Source: Lachnospiraceae bacterium (GTDB taxonomy: Bacteria > Bacillota > Clostridia > Lachnospirales > Lachnospiraceae). Taken from it: DNA of 64,000 bases. Within the stretch, counting starts at the first letter, position 1; each line of letters opens with the position of its first letter. A program made the position numbers and the translations under genes. Positions 29,815 to 39,287 of this stretch are shown here, in pieces. The stretch covers positions 21,965-85,964 of the forward strand of contig JAEEVK010000003.1 in NCBI GenBank assembly GCA_016287095.1, read 5' to 3'. The notes under the pieces are model-generated. The model worked only from the letters and a program-made list of their open reading frames with translations, was not told where the DNA came from and did no database searches.

Positions 29815-30324
29815 TCAAGTCTTGTTCCTGACACGCAGATCTTTAAAAAATCTCTGCAGTATTTCTGTGCTTTCTGCTGCACATATATCTTTTGTGATCT
29901 CTACCTGATGGTTAAATTCGGGACGGTTTAAGAGATTTAGTATGGATCCGGCACAGCCCGCCTTGGGATTCATCGCACCTATCACTATGCGGTCAATGCG
30001 GGACTGGACTATGGCACCCGAGCACATCTGACAGGGCTCTAGTGTGATATACATGGTGCACCCGTCGAGTCTCCAGTCACCCAGCTTCCTGCAGGCCTGT
30101 GCTATGGCTGTGATCTCTGCATGAGCCAGGGCGGTCTTTTTGGTATTGCGCTTATTAAATCCCCTGCCTATGATTTTTTTATCGTAAACTATCACACAGC
30201 CGATGGGAACCTCGCCCAGAGCAAGGGCATGCTCTGCCTGTTTTAGGGCTTTTTTCATATATATTTTGTCTTCTTCGGGTGTGAGAGGAGTGTGTTTAAC
30301 ATTTTTCGCTGCTTCCGGTTTCAT
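29815..30324 (-). CDS. tadA: tRNA adenosine(34) deaminase
   Basis: HAEITAI and EPCQMCSGAIVQSRIDRIVIGAMNPKAGCAGS. Confidence 0.95.
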   Translation of the reverse strand: MKPEAAKNVKHTPLTPEEDKIYMKKALKQAEHALALGEVPIGCVIVYDKKIIGRGFNKRNTKKTALAHAEITAIAQACRKLGDWRLDGCTMYITLEPCQMCSGAIVQSRIDRIVIGAMNPKAGCAGSILNLLNRPEFNHQVEITKDICAAESTEILQRFFKDLRVRNKT

Positions 30325-30866
30325 TTTACCTCCAACACATACAAGAGTATATCCCTTGACATGGTACCAAATTCATGTGCATTCCGTATTACTTGCTCAA
30401 ATCGGAATCCCAGTTTTTCGATTAGGGCTTTTGAGGGTAGATTTTCAGGCAGGATCTCGGCTTGAAAACGTTTAAGACCATATTCTTTTGCTACTATAGG
30501 GATCATAAATGATGCAGCCTCATAGGCATAGCCCTTGCCTCGCTCGGCAGCGTCTGTTTTATAACCGATGATGCAGGAATGTTCGTCTTTGTTGTCTGTC
30601 AGGGCAAAACTGACATTCCCGATTACCCTGTGAAGATCATTTTTTAAAAACAGGTAATAGCGGGCACCTTCGGCCTTCATAAAGATCCGCTGTTCGGCTT
30701 GGACAGCCCTTATTTGATAATCCATAGTGAAATAACTGTCGTTCAGCTTCATATCCCACTTGGAGAAATCCTCACGATTACGGATCAGATATTCATTTAT
30801 TTTATCTGCGAACGCTTCATTCCCGATGGCGAGTATGAGATGTTCGGTTTCGTATCTGAGATGCAT
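30321..30866 (-). CDS. GNAT family N-acetyltransferase (RimJ/RimL-like)
   Basis: HSCIIGYKTDAAERGKGYAYEAASFMIPIVAKEYGLKRFQAEILPENLPSKALIEKLGF. Confidence 0.88.
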   Translation of the reverse strand: MHLRYETEHLILAIGNEAFADKINEYLIRNREDFSKWDMKLNDSYFTMDYQIRAVQAEQRIFMKAEGARYYLFLKNDLHRVIGNVSFALTDNKDEHSCIIGYKTDAAERGKGYAYEAASFMIPIVAKEYGLKRFQAEILPENLPSKALIEKLGFRFEQVIRNAHEFGTMSRDILLYVLEVK

Positions 30867-30890
30867 GGTATATTCTCCGGTAAGTGTTAT

Positions 30891-31604
30891 TTATACAACT
30901 CCGCGCAATTGGGTGTTAGGTATATTTGGTAAGAGTATTTCTTTATAATGCTCCATGGTCTCTACAGGGACGGTGCTGAGTCCTACCGGGTTTAACTGGT
31001 CCTCTGAGGTGCGGTAGCCCTGCAGAAAATATGCTTTTGCTCCTTTCAGCCATTTTCCGATCTTTATAAAATCATTTTCGGTATGGATGCCGCCTACTAC
31101 GGTTGTGCGGAACTCGTAATCAATAAGCCCTTTTGAGCCGCTTTCCATTATGAAGTCCGTACTGTCAAATATCACTCCCATGTCAAATGACGGGAGACCG
31201 ACGGCTGCTGCGTAATTGGCCGGTGCTGCTTTTATGTCCATGGCGATATAGTCTACAAGTTTTTCGCTGACCAGCGCCTTTACGACTTCGGGCAGGCTGC
31301 CGTTTGTATCCAGCTTGATAGAGAGGTTGAAATTTTCTTTGATCTTACGGCAAAATTCAGGTAGGTCTTTATTTAATGTAGGCTCTCCACCCGTGATAGC
31401 TATGCCTTCAAGCCGTCCTTCCCTGTTTTTCAGCAGGTCGAATAACTCTTCCTCTGGTTTTAGGGGCTGAGAGTCGGGATTTAGTACCAGGGTCCCATTG
31501 TGACAAAACGGGCATCTGAAGTTGCAGTGCCCGGTAAATATCGTGCAGGCCATCCTGCCGGGGTAATCAAGCAGGGAGAGGCCGTTTATTCCGTGTATTT
31601 TCAT
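30891..31604 (-). CDS. Radical SAM protein, anaerobic ribonucleotide reductase-activating-protein-like
   Basis: FTGHCNFRCPFCHNGTL (CxxxCxxC), AITGGEPTLNKDL. Confidence 0.88.
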   Translation of the reverse strand: MKIHGINGLSLLDYPGRMACTIFTGHCNFRCPFCHNGTLVLNPDSQPLKPEEELFDLLKNREGRLEGIAITGGEPTLNKDLPEFCRKIKENFNLSIKLDTNGSLPEVVKALVSEKLVDYIAMDIKAAPANYAAAVGLPSFDMGVIFDSTDFIMESGSKGLIDYEFRTTVVGGIHTENDFIKIGKWLKGAKAYFLQGYRTSEDQLNPVGLSTVPVETMEHYKEILLPNIPNTQLRGVV

Positions 31605-31699
31605 AAAGCAATCCTTTATTTGGTATAAAAAAACACTCGAAGGACCGTCTAAAGTACTCCGAGTGGTTATAACTTATCTCAAATCAAAATATAATTTTA

Positions 31700-31933
31700 T
31701 CAGAAAACCAACTCGACATCTCTGATAAGTACATCTGTATAACTAAAGGACAGGGTTTTCAAGTTATCTTCTTCACCAACCTTGATGCAGAAAACATGAG
31801 GATGCATCTCTTCGATAACGCCTTCCTCTTCATCGAAACGGTTACGTCCCTGGTTTGTTCTTACCAAAACTCTTTTTCCGATATTGTCCTGGATCATGTT
31901 GTAAACCTTACACATATTTGCCGGCTGTCTCAT
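31700..31933 (-). CDS. veg: Veg family protein
   Basis: NIGKRVLVRTNQGRNRF...HPHVFCIKV...LSFSYTDVLIRDVELVF resembles Bacillus Veg. Confidence 0.75.
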   Translation of the reverse strand: MRQPANMCKVYNMIQDNIGKRVLVRTNQGRNRFDEEEGVIEEMHPHVFCIKVGEEDNLKTLSFSYTDVLIRDVELVF

Positions 31934-32166
31934 TTGCGTCCTCCTCGTATTTTGGATTTACAGGAGCTGATGGATGATGAACGGAAAAACTCCGTGTTGG
32001 ATAAGCACTATATATAGTGTAACCCCTTAATCCGTCAAATCTTATCAGTTAACCTGTATGGTATACAATAACATTTGTACCACAATATGTAGTGTATTGT
32101 ATCACATTAATTTGATAAAGTCAAAAATTGTTTATACAATATTTTGTGGTAGGGTCCAAAATAAAA

Positions 32167-32210
32167 GTAAAACTGCACAAAATCCTTTGCAGGAAATTGT
32201 GCAGTTTTAC
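32167..32210 (-). terminator. Hairpin, probable terminator of the minus-strand gene at 32313
   Basis: GTAAAACTGCACAA-AA-TCCT-TTGC-AGGA-AA-TTGTGCAGTTTTAC; followed on minus strand by TTTTATTTT. Confidence 0.65.
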
Positions 32211-32312
32211 GAGGTCAAGGAAAATGAAAGTATTAAGAAAAAGTCTTGGTTGGTGGAAGTGCACAAAAACACTTCTTTAAAATTGTGAGTATTTCACAAA
32301 ATATTGGCTTTT

Positions 32313-32915
32313 TTAGCCCAATTCGTCAATCCATTTGTTAACTTTCTCAAGAGCAAGCTTCATAGTGTCCTGGCAAAGTCCGGGAAGATCTTCTCCCCAT
32401 GCCTTGCCGGCTTCTTCGAATCCCTGTTTGATGGCATTCAACATGTCCTGGGCAAGCTTGGGATCGTCTCCGGCCAGACCTTTTGCAAATTCGAGAATTC
32501 TCTCTGATGTCTGCTCGGCTCCCCAGTAACCATCCTCAGCTGTATCCTTCTGAGCCTGAAGTCTTGTCTCTTCGTCAACTTCGAGATTTTTAAAGATCTC
32601 TGCCAGATTGGTGCCGTTTTCAAAATCGAGTACACCCGACTCTGCTACGGTTTTGCCCTGCTTGGTCATCATTCTCTCTACTAAGGAGCGGAGAGAAGCG
32701 GTCCTTTCCTCGGCATCAGCCTTTAACCTTGCGATAGTCTCGCTGTCAACCTTGTTGTTAACTTTTGGAGCGGCAACGGTCTCATCACTTTTTTCGTACA
32801 CGGCAGCCTCGGAATATTCCGTTTTATTTGAATTTTTTGTAGTATCTGTCTTTTTTGCTGTGTATGTTTTCGCAGTGGTGAGTCCTGTGTTCGTAGTAAT
32901 TCCGTTTACCGACAT
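32313..32915 (-). CDS. Hypothetical protein, Thr/Ser-rich N-terminus, helical C-terminus
   Basis: MSVNGITTNTGLTTAKTYTAKKTDTTKN...; good RBS region; no recognised domain. Confidence 0.65.
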   Translation of the reverse strand: MSVNGITTNTGLTTAKTYTAKKTDTTKNSNKTEYSEAAVYEKSDETVAAPKVNNKVDSETIARLKADAEERTASLRSLVERMMTKQGKTVAESGVLDFENGTNLAEIFKNLEVDEETRLQAQKDTAEDGYWGAEQTSERILEFAKGLAGDDPKLAQDMLNAIKQGFEEAGKAWGEDLPGLCQDTMKLALEKVNKWIDELG

Positions 32916-33116
32916 AGTAACCTCCGTTCTGTGCAGCTAACGAATATTTAAAGAGAATCCGTTCACTTTGAATATCCGTATATCCATTGGTGACATATAT
33001 ATGAAGAAGGAGATAAATAGACGATATCCCCTACATTTTTTATATCGGATAAAACCGGTCGTTTCTTAACAGGACATTGAACGATATAAAATTAAAATTC
33101 TATAAACTCTTTTTGG

Positions 33117-33149
33117 TTGATTTTTTACCGGCGGTGTATTATAATACAC
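33117..33149 (+). promoter_or_regulatory. Promoter with palindromic -10 region
   Basis: TTGATT (33117-33122), 17 nt, TATAAT (33140-33145) inside perfect palindrome GTGTATTATAATACAC (33134-33149). Confidence 0.6.
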
Positions 33150-33221
33150 AGGATATTTATTATGTTGTTTGTCGTTTTTTTTGAATGTTGGTGCCTTAAC
33201 GGCAGCTTCAGAAAGGTATGA

Positions 33222-34010
33222 ATGATGAAAAAAAAGATTTTGATGCTTTTAGTGGTGCTTTCGGCTGTTATAAGTATAGTTTCGTTAACAGGACGTATCG
33301 GTGTAAAGGCAGCCGTAGCAAAGCTTAATAAAACGGAGCTTAATCTTGATGTAGAAGAAAGATTTAAACTGAAGGTTAAGAACACAAAGAAGACCGTTAA
33401 ATGGAAGTCTGATAACAGTGCGGTAGCGAGAGTCACCAAAAAAGGAAATGTTTACGGTGTTTCTGAAGGTGAATGTACAATCACTGCCAAAGTAGGTAAG
33501 AAAACTCTTACATGTAAGGTAGTTGTAAAAGATAGCGTACTTGAGACTCTTGATGCAAAAGTAGAGATTAAAAATGTGGAGATACCGATTAATTCAAAAT
33601 GGAAATTTGCAGGTATCGTAAAAGCGGATGATCTGTACCAGTTCAGTATCTCTGAAGACGAATTTAAATGGGTTTGTGCTCAGGTAGCTGAATTAAGCGA
33701 GGGCGAGAGTGAAATGATGACCGCATCCGATGAGAATTTTATGGATGCATGTCAGTTTGTCGCAGATTCACTGATGCAGGAATTTGAAACCAAGGATGCT
33801 GTATCTGAGGTTGTAAAGGTAGGGGACAATTATCTTGGAAAAGTATCCGGTATATGCCAGAGCAACGGAAATGATATACCGATCATTGTCTATATAAAGA
33901 TAACAGACAACAAGCTTGTTTTTGTTATGGGTATGGAGATTGGCGAGGCTGATGCCAATATGGACAGACTGGTACGTACAGTCTGCATGGCAGCAGAACC
34001 TAGGGAATAA
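33222..34010 (+). CDS. Secreted/anchored protein with BIG2 (Ig-like) domain
   Basis: Signal-like N-terminus; LNKTELNLDVEERFKLKVKNTKKTVKWKSDNSAVARVTKKGNVYGVSEGECTITAKVGKKTLTCKVVV. Confidence 0.85.
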   Translation: MMKKKILMLLVVLSAVISIVSLTGRIGVKAAVAKLNKTELNLDVEERFKLKVKNTKKTVKWKSDNSAVARVTKKGNVYGVSEGECTITAKVGKKTLTCKVVVKDSVLETLDAKVEIKNVEIPINSKWKFAGIVKADDLYQFSISEDEFKWVCAQVAELSEGESEMMTASDENFMDACQFVADSLMQEFETKDAVSEVVKVGDNYLGKVSGICQSNGNDIPIIVYIKITDNKLVFVMGMEIGEADANMDRLVRTVCMAAEPRE

Positions 34011-34034
34011 TCTAATAATCTTACGGGGGTTAAC

Positions 34035-34760
34035 ATGAAGAAGGACGGAGTTATAGAGTGGATCAGGGAATACTTTAAAGGAAATGATTCATTAAAGGCT
34101 GTTATCGGTATTTCGGGAGGTACGGATTCATCCGTGTGCGCGGCATTACTCTGTGAGGCCCTGGGTAAAGAAAGAGTAGTTGGTGTAATGATGCCTAACG
34201 GAAACCAACATGATATTGATGTATCACAGAGACTGGTTGATTATCTGGGAATTAAGCATTACACGGTAAATATCAAAGAGCCAGTATCTGCTCTCCATGA
34301 TATAATAGCTGAGGTAGTAGGGGTGGAGCCCAATGATACTGACGCTTACAAGACTAATACACCTGCACGTATCAGGATGACAGTGCTTTACGGTATCTGT
34401 GCTCTCGTAGGTGGCAGGGTTACAAATACATGTAATCTGTCTGAAGATTACGTCGGATATTCAACTAAGTTTGGTGATGCAGCCGGTGATTTCTCAATCC
34501 TTTCTTCGTTTACCAAGACTGAAGTCAGGGAAATAGGCAGGGAACTGGGGATGCCCGCGGAGTTTGTAGAAAAGATACCTGAGGATGGGATGAGCGGTAA
34601 GTCCGATGAAGAGAAATTAGGATTTACATATGAGATGCTTGACAAATACATCCGTACAGGAGAGATAGATGATTTAGCCATAAAGGAAAAGATAGACCGT
34701 ATGCACAGGGCAAACCTGCATAAACTGCTTCCGATGCCCGCATATAAATATGAGCCATAA
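34035..34760 (+). CDS. nadE: NAD synthase (ammonia-dependent type)
   Basis: VIGISGGTDSSVCAALL P-loop; NTCNLSEDYVGYSTKFGDAAGDFSIL. Confidence 0.93.
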   Translation: MKKDGVIEWIREYFKGNDSLKAVIGISGGTDSSVCAALLCEALGKERVVGVMMPNGNQHDIDVSQRLVDYLGIKHYTVNIKEPVSALHDIIAEVVGVEPNDTDAYKTNTPARIRMTVLYGICALVGGRVTNTCNLSEDYVGYSTKFGDAAGDFSILSSFTKTEVREIGRELGMPAEFVEKIPEDGMSGKSDEEKLGFTYEMLDKYIRTGEIDDLAIKEKIDRMHRANLHKLLPMPAYKYEP

Positions 34761-34997
34761 GAGTTGTTAAAAGCAAAAAAATGATTTTTGGACCTGTCCC
34801 CAATGGGCGGGTCTTATTTTTGTCCATAAAACCGTTTTTAGGTTAGTAATATTAATAAATTTATGCTTTCGGGGCGCCTCGGGGCATTTATTTCGTTGAC
34901 TTTACTAAAAAAAAATAATAGAATATACTCGTGTTAGTTTAACGTTTTATGGAAATGATACAAGTTATGTGTATGAGGAAGGGGAAAGACCTTTATC

Positions 34998-36941
34998 ATG
35001 GCTCAGAAAAAAGGCTTTAAGCATAAAAAAATTGATATAAGGATAAAACTTGGCGTCTCTCTTATTATAGGGTTATGCGTCTTTCTTATTATGCTCCCTC
35101 CGAGACCGTTCAGCACCTTCAATAATCAGTTAACAAACACTATTTACCAGTCTGAATCGGTAAGCGATCTGCCAATCACTGTTGTGAGGATGGACGAGAA
35201 AACACTTAATGCTCTGGGACAGCCCTCCGAGTGGAGCAGACAGGTTTATGCGGATCTTGTAGAAAAACTGGATGGGTCGGAAAACCCGCCGGCCGTCATT
35301 GTATTCGATTTACTTTTCACGGGTTATAAATATTCGATTGATGATATAATAGAAGCTGTGAAAGACGGTACTCTGACCGCTGACAATACAGATGATTATA
35401 AGAAAACTCTTTCACCCGGGGATGCTGCACTTGCTTCTGCGGCTGAAAAATACGGTAATGTGATCTGCGGGACAAATGCTTACTTTTCGGAGCATGGTAA
35501 CGGAAAAGAGACCCTTAAAAGTGGCAAAGATCTTATACATCTTGAGTATATAACAATGCCTTACGATGAGCTGGATGAAAATGTGGGTAACGGTCTTACA
35601 AACTGTGATCCGGATGAATATGATTACATCACAAAAGCCTATACAGGTATGTGGTACGATGGAAAATGGTATGACAGCTTATCAGTTAGCACATTGAAAA
35701 AGTTTAAAGAGTATATTGATAAAAATCCCGATTATGCGGAAAATCATCCGGAATATGCCGATTTCGAGCTTCCGGATTATTCCGAATATGAAAACAACTG
35801 GTACAGGTTTTCGTATTCCGAGGCAGCGGAAGGATTTGACGGTGTTTCTCTGATCGATATTCTCACAGGGGAAATACCTGCCAAAAACCTTGGTAATAAT
35901 ATAGTATTAGTGGGAGCATATGCTCCGGGGCTTCAGGATGATTATCTGGTCATGATGTCCAGCAACTCAAACCTTAAGAAAATGTATGGTGTTGAAATCC
36001 ATGCGAATATTATGGAAGCTTTGTTTGAGGGGCGTTTACAGACCGATGGAGATGCCTTTGCGTTAGCCATTGTATATGCTTTGGTTTCTGCCGCTTTGAT
36101 ATTTGCCATGATGAGCGTCACGATCATAAAGGGTATATGTTTGAGCGCGGCTACTTTGATCGTACATTTGGTAAGTTCAATCATTTTTTATAAAAATGGC
36201 ATTTATATTCCGTTACTTTATATGATGGGTGTCTGTGTTATTCTGACGATAGGCATCATCATATTCCACTATGTGAGAGTACGTGCTGAGAGAGTAAAGA
36301 TAAACAATGCTTTCAGAATGTATGTTGCACCTGAAATCGTTGATGATGTGGCAGAATCGGGTTCGTACCAGCTGTCTCTCGGCGGCAGAAACAAGGATGT
36401 GGCGGTGCTTTTCGTAGATATCAGAGGCTTTACCACTATGTCAGAGAATCTGGCGCCTGAAGAGGTAGTGGATATCCTGAATGAGTACTTTGGCGTAATT
36501 ACTGATGCGATCTTTAAGAATAAAGGAACACTCGATAAGTTTATCGGTGATGCGGCCATGGCTGTTTTCAACTCTCCTTTTGATCTCGATGATTATGTGT
36601 ACCGTGCAGTCATGACTGCATGTGATATAGCAAAGGCTTCAGAAACACTCGGAGAGAAGCTGATGGAGCGTTTTGGCAAGAAGGTCAGCTACGGTATAGG
36701 TGTAAATTGCGGACAGGCCATTATCGGTAACATAGGAAGTAACTTCCGTATGGATTATACAGCCATCGGAGATACGGTAAATACTGCATCGCGTCTGGAG
36801 TCGAATGCTAAAGCGGGTGAGATCCTCATCAGTGAAGAGGTAAAGAAGCGTCTGGGTGACAGGATAGAGACTGAGGATGTCGGTGAGATACCGTTAAAGG
36901 GTAAACATAACAAGATATTTGTTTACAGAGTAAAGATTTAA
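34998..36941 (+). CDS. CHASE2 domain class III adenylate/guanylate cyclase
   Basis: N-terminal TM + CHASE2-like periplasmic region, three TM-like segments, then VAVLFVDIRGFTTMSENLAPEEVVDILNEYF...FIGDAAMAVFNSP...DYTAIGDTVNTASRLES. Confidence 0.92.
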   Translation: MAQKKGFKHKKIDIRIKLGVSLIIGLCVFLIMLPPRPFSTFNNQLTNTIYQSESVSDLPITVVRMDEKTLNALGQPSEWSRQVYADLVEKLDGSENPPAVIVFDLLFTGYKYSIDDIIEAVKDGTLTADNTDDYKKTLSPGDAALASAAEKYGNVICGTNAYFSEHGNGKETLKSGKDLIHLEYITMPYDELDENVGNGLTNCDPDEYDYITKAYTGMWYDGKWYDSLSVSTLKKFKEYIDKNPDYAENHPEYADFELPDYSEYENNWYRFSYSEAAEGFDGVSLIDILTGEIPAKNLGNNIVLVGAYAPGLQDDYLVMMSSNSNLKKMYGVEIHANIMEALFEGRLQTDGDAFALAIVYALVSAALIFAMMSVTIIKGICLSAATLIVHLVSSIIFYKNGIYIPLLYMMGVCVILTIGIIIFHYVRVRAERVKINNAFRMYVAPEIVDDVAESGSYQLSLGGRNKDVAVLFVDIRGFTTMSENLAPEEVVDILNEYFGVITDAIFKNKGTLDKFIGDAAMAVFNSPFDLDDYVYRAVMTACDIAKASETLGEKLMERFGKKVSYGIGVNCGQAIIGNIGSNFRMDYTAIGDTVNTASRLESNAKAGEILISEEVKKRLGDRIETEDVGEIPLKGKHNKIFVYRVKI

Positions 36942-36960
36942 TTCGGAAAGAAGGCAGAAA

Positions 36961-37731
36961 ATGGTAGTTGAATGCATTCCTGATTATAAGCAGATAGAAA
37001 AATGGGCTGCATTAGCTTTGGAATATGGACTGAATTTCGAGTATAATGATTTTTTTAATCCGATGGTACTTGACAATACAAACCATCTGAATGAAATAAT
37101 AAGATCTTATGAAAGAATAGGCCGTGATACCTCTGATGATACGATGCACGGAGCATTTTATGATATCACGGTGAACAGTATGGATCCTCTTATCAAAAAT
37201 GCTTCGGATAAAAGAGTCCGTCAATGTATGGATATAGCGGAAAGATTAAAGGTCAGAGGCGTAGTATTCCATACCAATTACCTGACTGATTTTAAATCTG
37301 TTCCTTATAGGGATGGCTGGGTAGCCGGGAATACTGAGTATTGGGACAAAATCTGTTCTGAGTACAAGGGTATACAGGTATATCTTGAAAATATGTTTGA
37401 TGATACTCCTGAACTTTTGAGGAGAGTGGCAGAAAATCTTAAGGATGTAACTAATTTTGGGGTATGCTTGGACCTGGCACATGCTTTTTTATCAAAAATT
37501 GATTTAAAAGAGTGGGTGGATGAACTTTCACCATATGTAAAGCATATTCATATCAATGACAATGATAAACAGCAGGATCTGCATCTGCCGGTTGGCTCGG
37601 GACAGATGGACTGGAGCATTTTAGGATCAGAAAAGTTATTTGCATCATCACCTTCGGTTTTGATCGAGGTAAGCGGAAAGGAAAAACTGATCAAGTCAAT
37701 CGATTATCTTAAAGGTATAAACTTTTTATGA
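36961..37731 (+). CDS. Sugar phosphate isomerase/epimerase-like TIM barrel
   Basis: VYLENMFDDTPELLRR...FGVCLDLAHAFLSK...VKHIHINDND..QDLHLPVGSGQMDW: xylose isomerase-like TIM barrel motifs. Confidence 0.82.
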   Translation: MVVECIPDYKQIEKWAALALEYGLNFEYNDFFNPMVLDNTNHLNEIIRSYERIGRDTSDDTMHGAFYDITVNSMDPLIKNASDKRVRQCMDIAERLKVRGVVFHTNYLTDFKSVPYRDGWVAGNTEYWDKICSEYKGIQVYLENMFDDTPELLRRVAENLKDVTNFGVCLDLAHAFLSKIDLKEWVDELSPYVKHIHINDNDKQQDLHLPVGSGQMDWSILGSEKLFASSPSVLIEVSGKEKLIKSIDYLKGINFL

Positions 37732-37757
37732 CACCTATCCGATAAAAGGAGAGAATA

Positions 37758-39224
37758 GTGAATATAACCCCTGATTTACAAAGGATTTTAGATATAGCTG
37801 TAAGCCTGACCGCAGAGAAGAATTATTCAAAACTCTTGGAAAAGGTTATCAGCGAATGTATGGAGATAACGGGCTCGGATGCCGGAACGCTTTATATCAT
37901 AAAGGACAATAAACTGGAATTTATGATAATGCGTAACAATACCATGAAGGTGTATCTTGGCGGAAACGGTGAGCCTATAAACTCGATGCCTCCGGTAGAA
38001 CTCAAGGAAGAAGCTGTATGTGCATATGCGGCAATACATAAGAAGGTCATAAATGTCAGAGATGTGCACACTGATTCGCAGTTTGACTGGAAGGGCCCTA
38101 AAAAATATGATGAGATAACCGGATATCATACCGTATCGATGTTGGTTGTACCCCTTATCGATCATAAGGATAAGGTAATAGGAGTGCTGCAGCTCATCAA
38201 TGCTCAGAATGACAGTGGTGAAATAATCGGATTTTCTGAGGACGCCCAGAATATTGTCTTTTCCATTTCATCAGAGGCAGCTATTTCACTGTCTAACATG
38301 ATACTGGTAAAGCAGTTGCGGGACATGATCTATTCTTTCATATCAGCGCTTACAACTGCTATTGACCAAAGGACACCATATAATGCAAATCATTCCTATA
38401 ATGTAGCCAGGTATTGTGATGAGTTTGCCGAATATCTCATGCGTGAGGAAAAGGAAAGAACCGATTTTGAGCATATCACTGACAGTGAGAGAGAACAGTT
38501 GGTAATGGCGGCACTTGTGCATGATGTGGGAAAGCTTATTACGCCTTTGGAGATAATGAATAAGTCTGACCGCCTGGATTATAGGCTGCCAATCATGGAG
38601 ATGCGCTGGAAGTATTATAAGACTTTGCTTAAGCTGGATCTGACCGAAAAGAGGATCGGGACCGATGAATATATGGACCAGCTGCAAAAGGTCGAGGACG
38701 GAATAGAGCTTATAAAAGAGTGTAATACTCTGGGATTTTTGAATGATGACAGACTGGAAGCCATAAGGAAACTGAATGATCTGAAGATCGTAGACAGAGC
38801 CGAGAATAAACTTGTTGAGTTTATAACCGATGATGAACTGCATGAGATGCTGGTGGCAAGAGGTACATTGACGTCAGAAGAGAGAAAGATCATCCAGATG
38901 CATGCGGTATATACCGACAGGATCCTGTCTGAGATCAAATTCCAGGATGACTTTAAACTGGTACGCCGGTTTGCACGGGCCCATCATGAGTTACTGGATG
39001 GCAGCGGTTATCCTAACGGACTGAAGGCAGATGAGATCCCCTTGGAGGTACGCATCATGACTATAGCGGATATTTATGATTCGCTGACAGCTGATGACCG
39101 TCCTTACAAAAAGGCGATGCCGATGGAAAAGGCCATATCTATTCTTAAATCAATGGCAGAGGAAGGAAAACTGGATAAGGAACTGGTAGAGCAATTTTGT
39201 GAATATATCGGGGAAAGAGCATAG
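37758..39224 (+). CDS. GAF domain + HD-GYP domain protein (putative c-di-GMP phosphodiesterase)
   Basis: GTG start; GAF-like N-terminal half; [11 protein letters not shown]..., [41 protein letters not shown]-type HD-GYP core. Confidence 0.92.
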   Translation: [488 protein letters not shown]

Positions 39225-39287
39225 ATAATTGTCATCCCGAACGAATGTGAGGGTTTTTTACAGTCAATTAATTAAGAGGACGAGAGT

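Noticed and set aside
32167-32210. Perfect hairpin as novel regulatory RNA
   Set aside because: Position after the minus-strand gene and T-rich sequence on the minus strand fit an ordinary intrinsic terminator.
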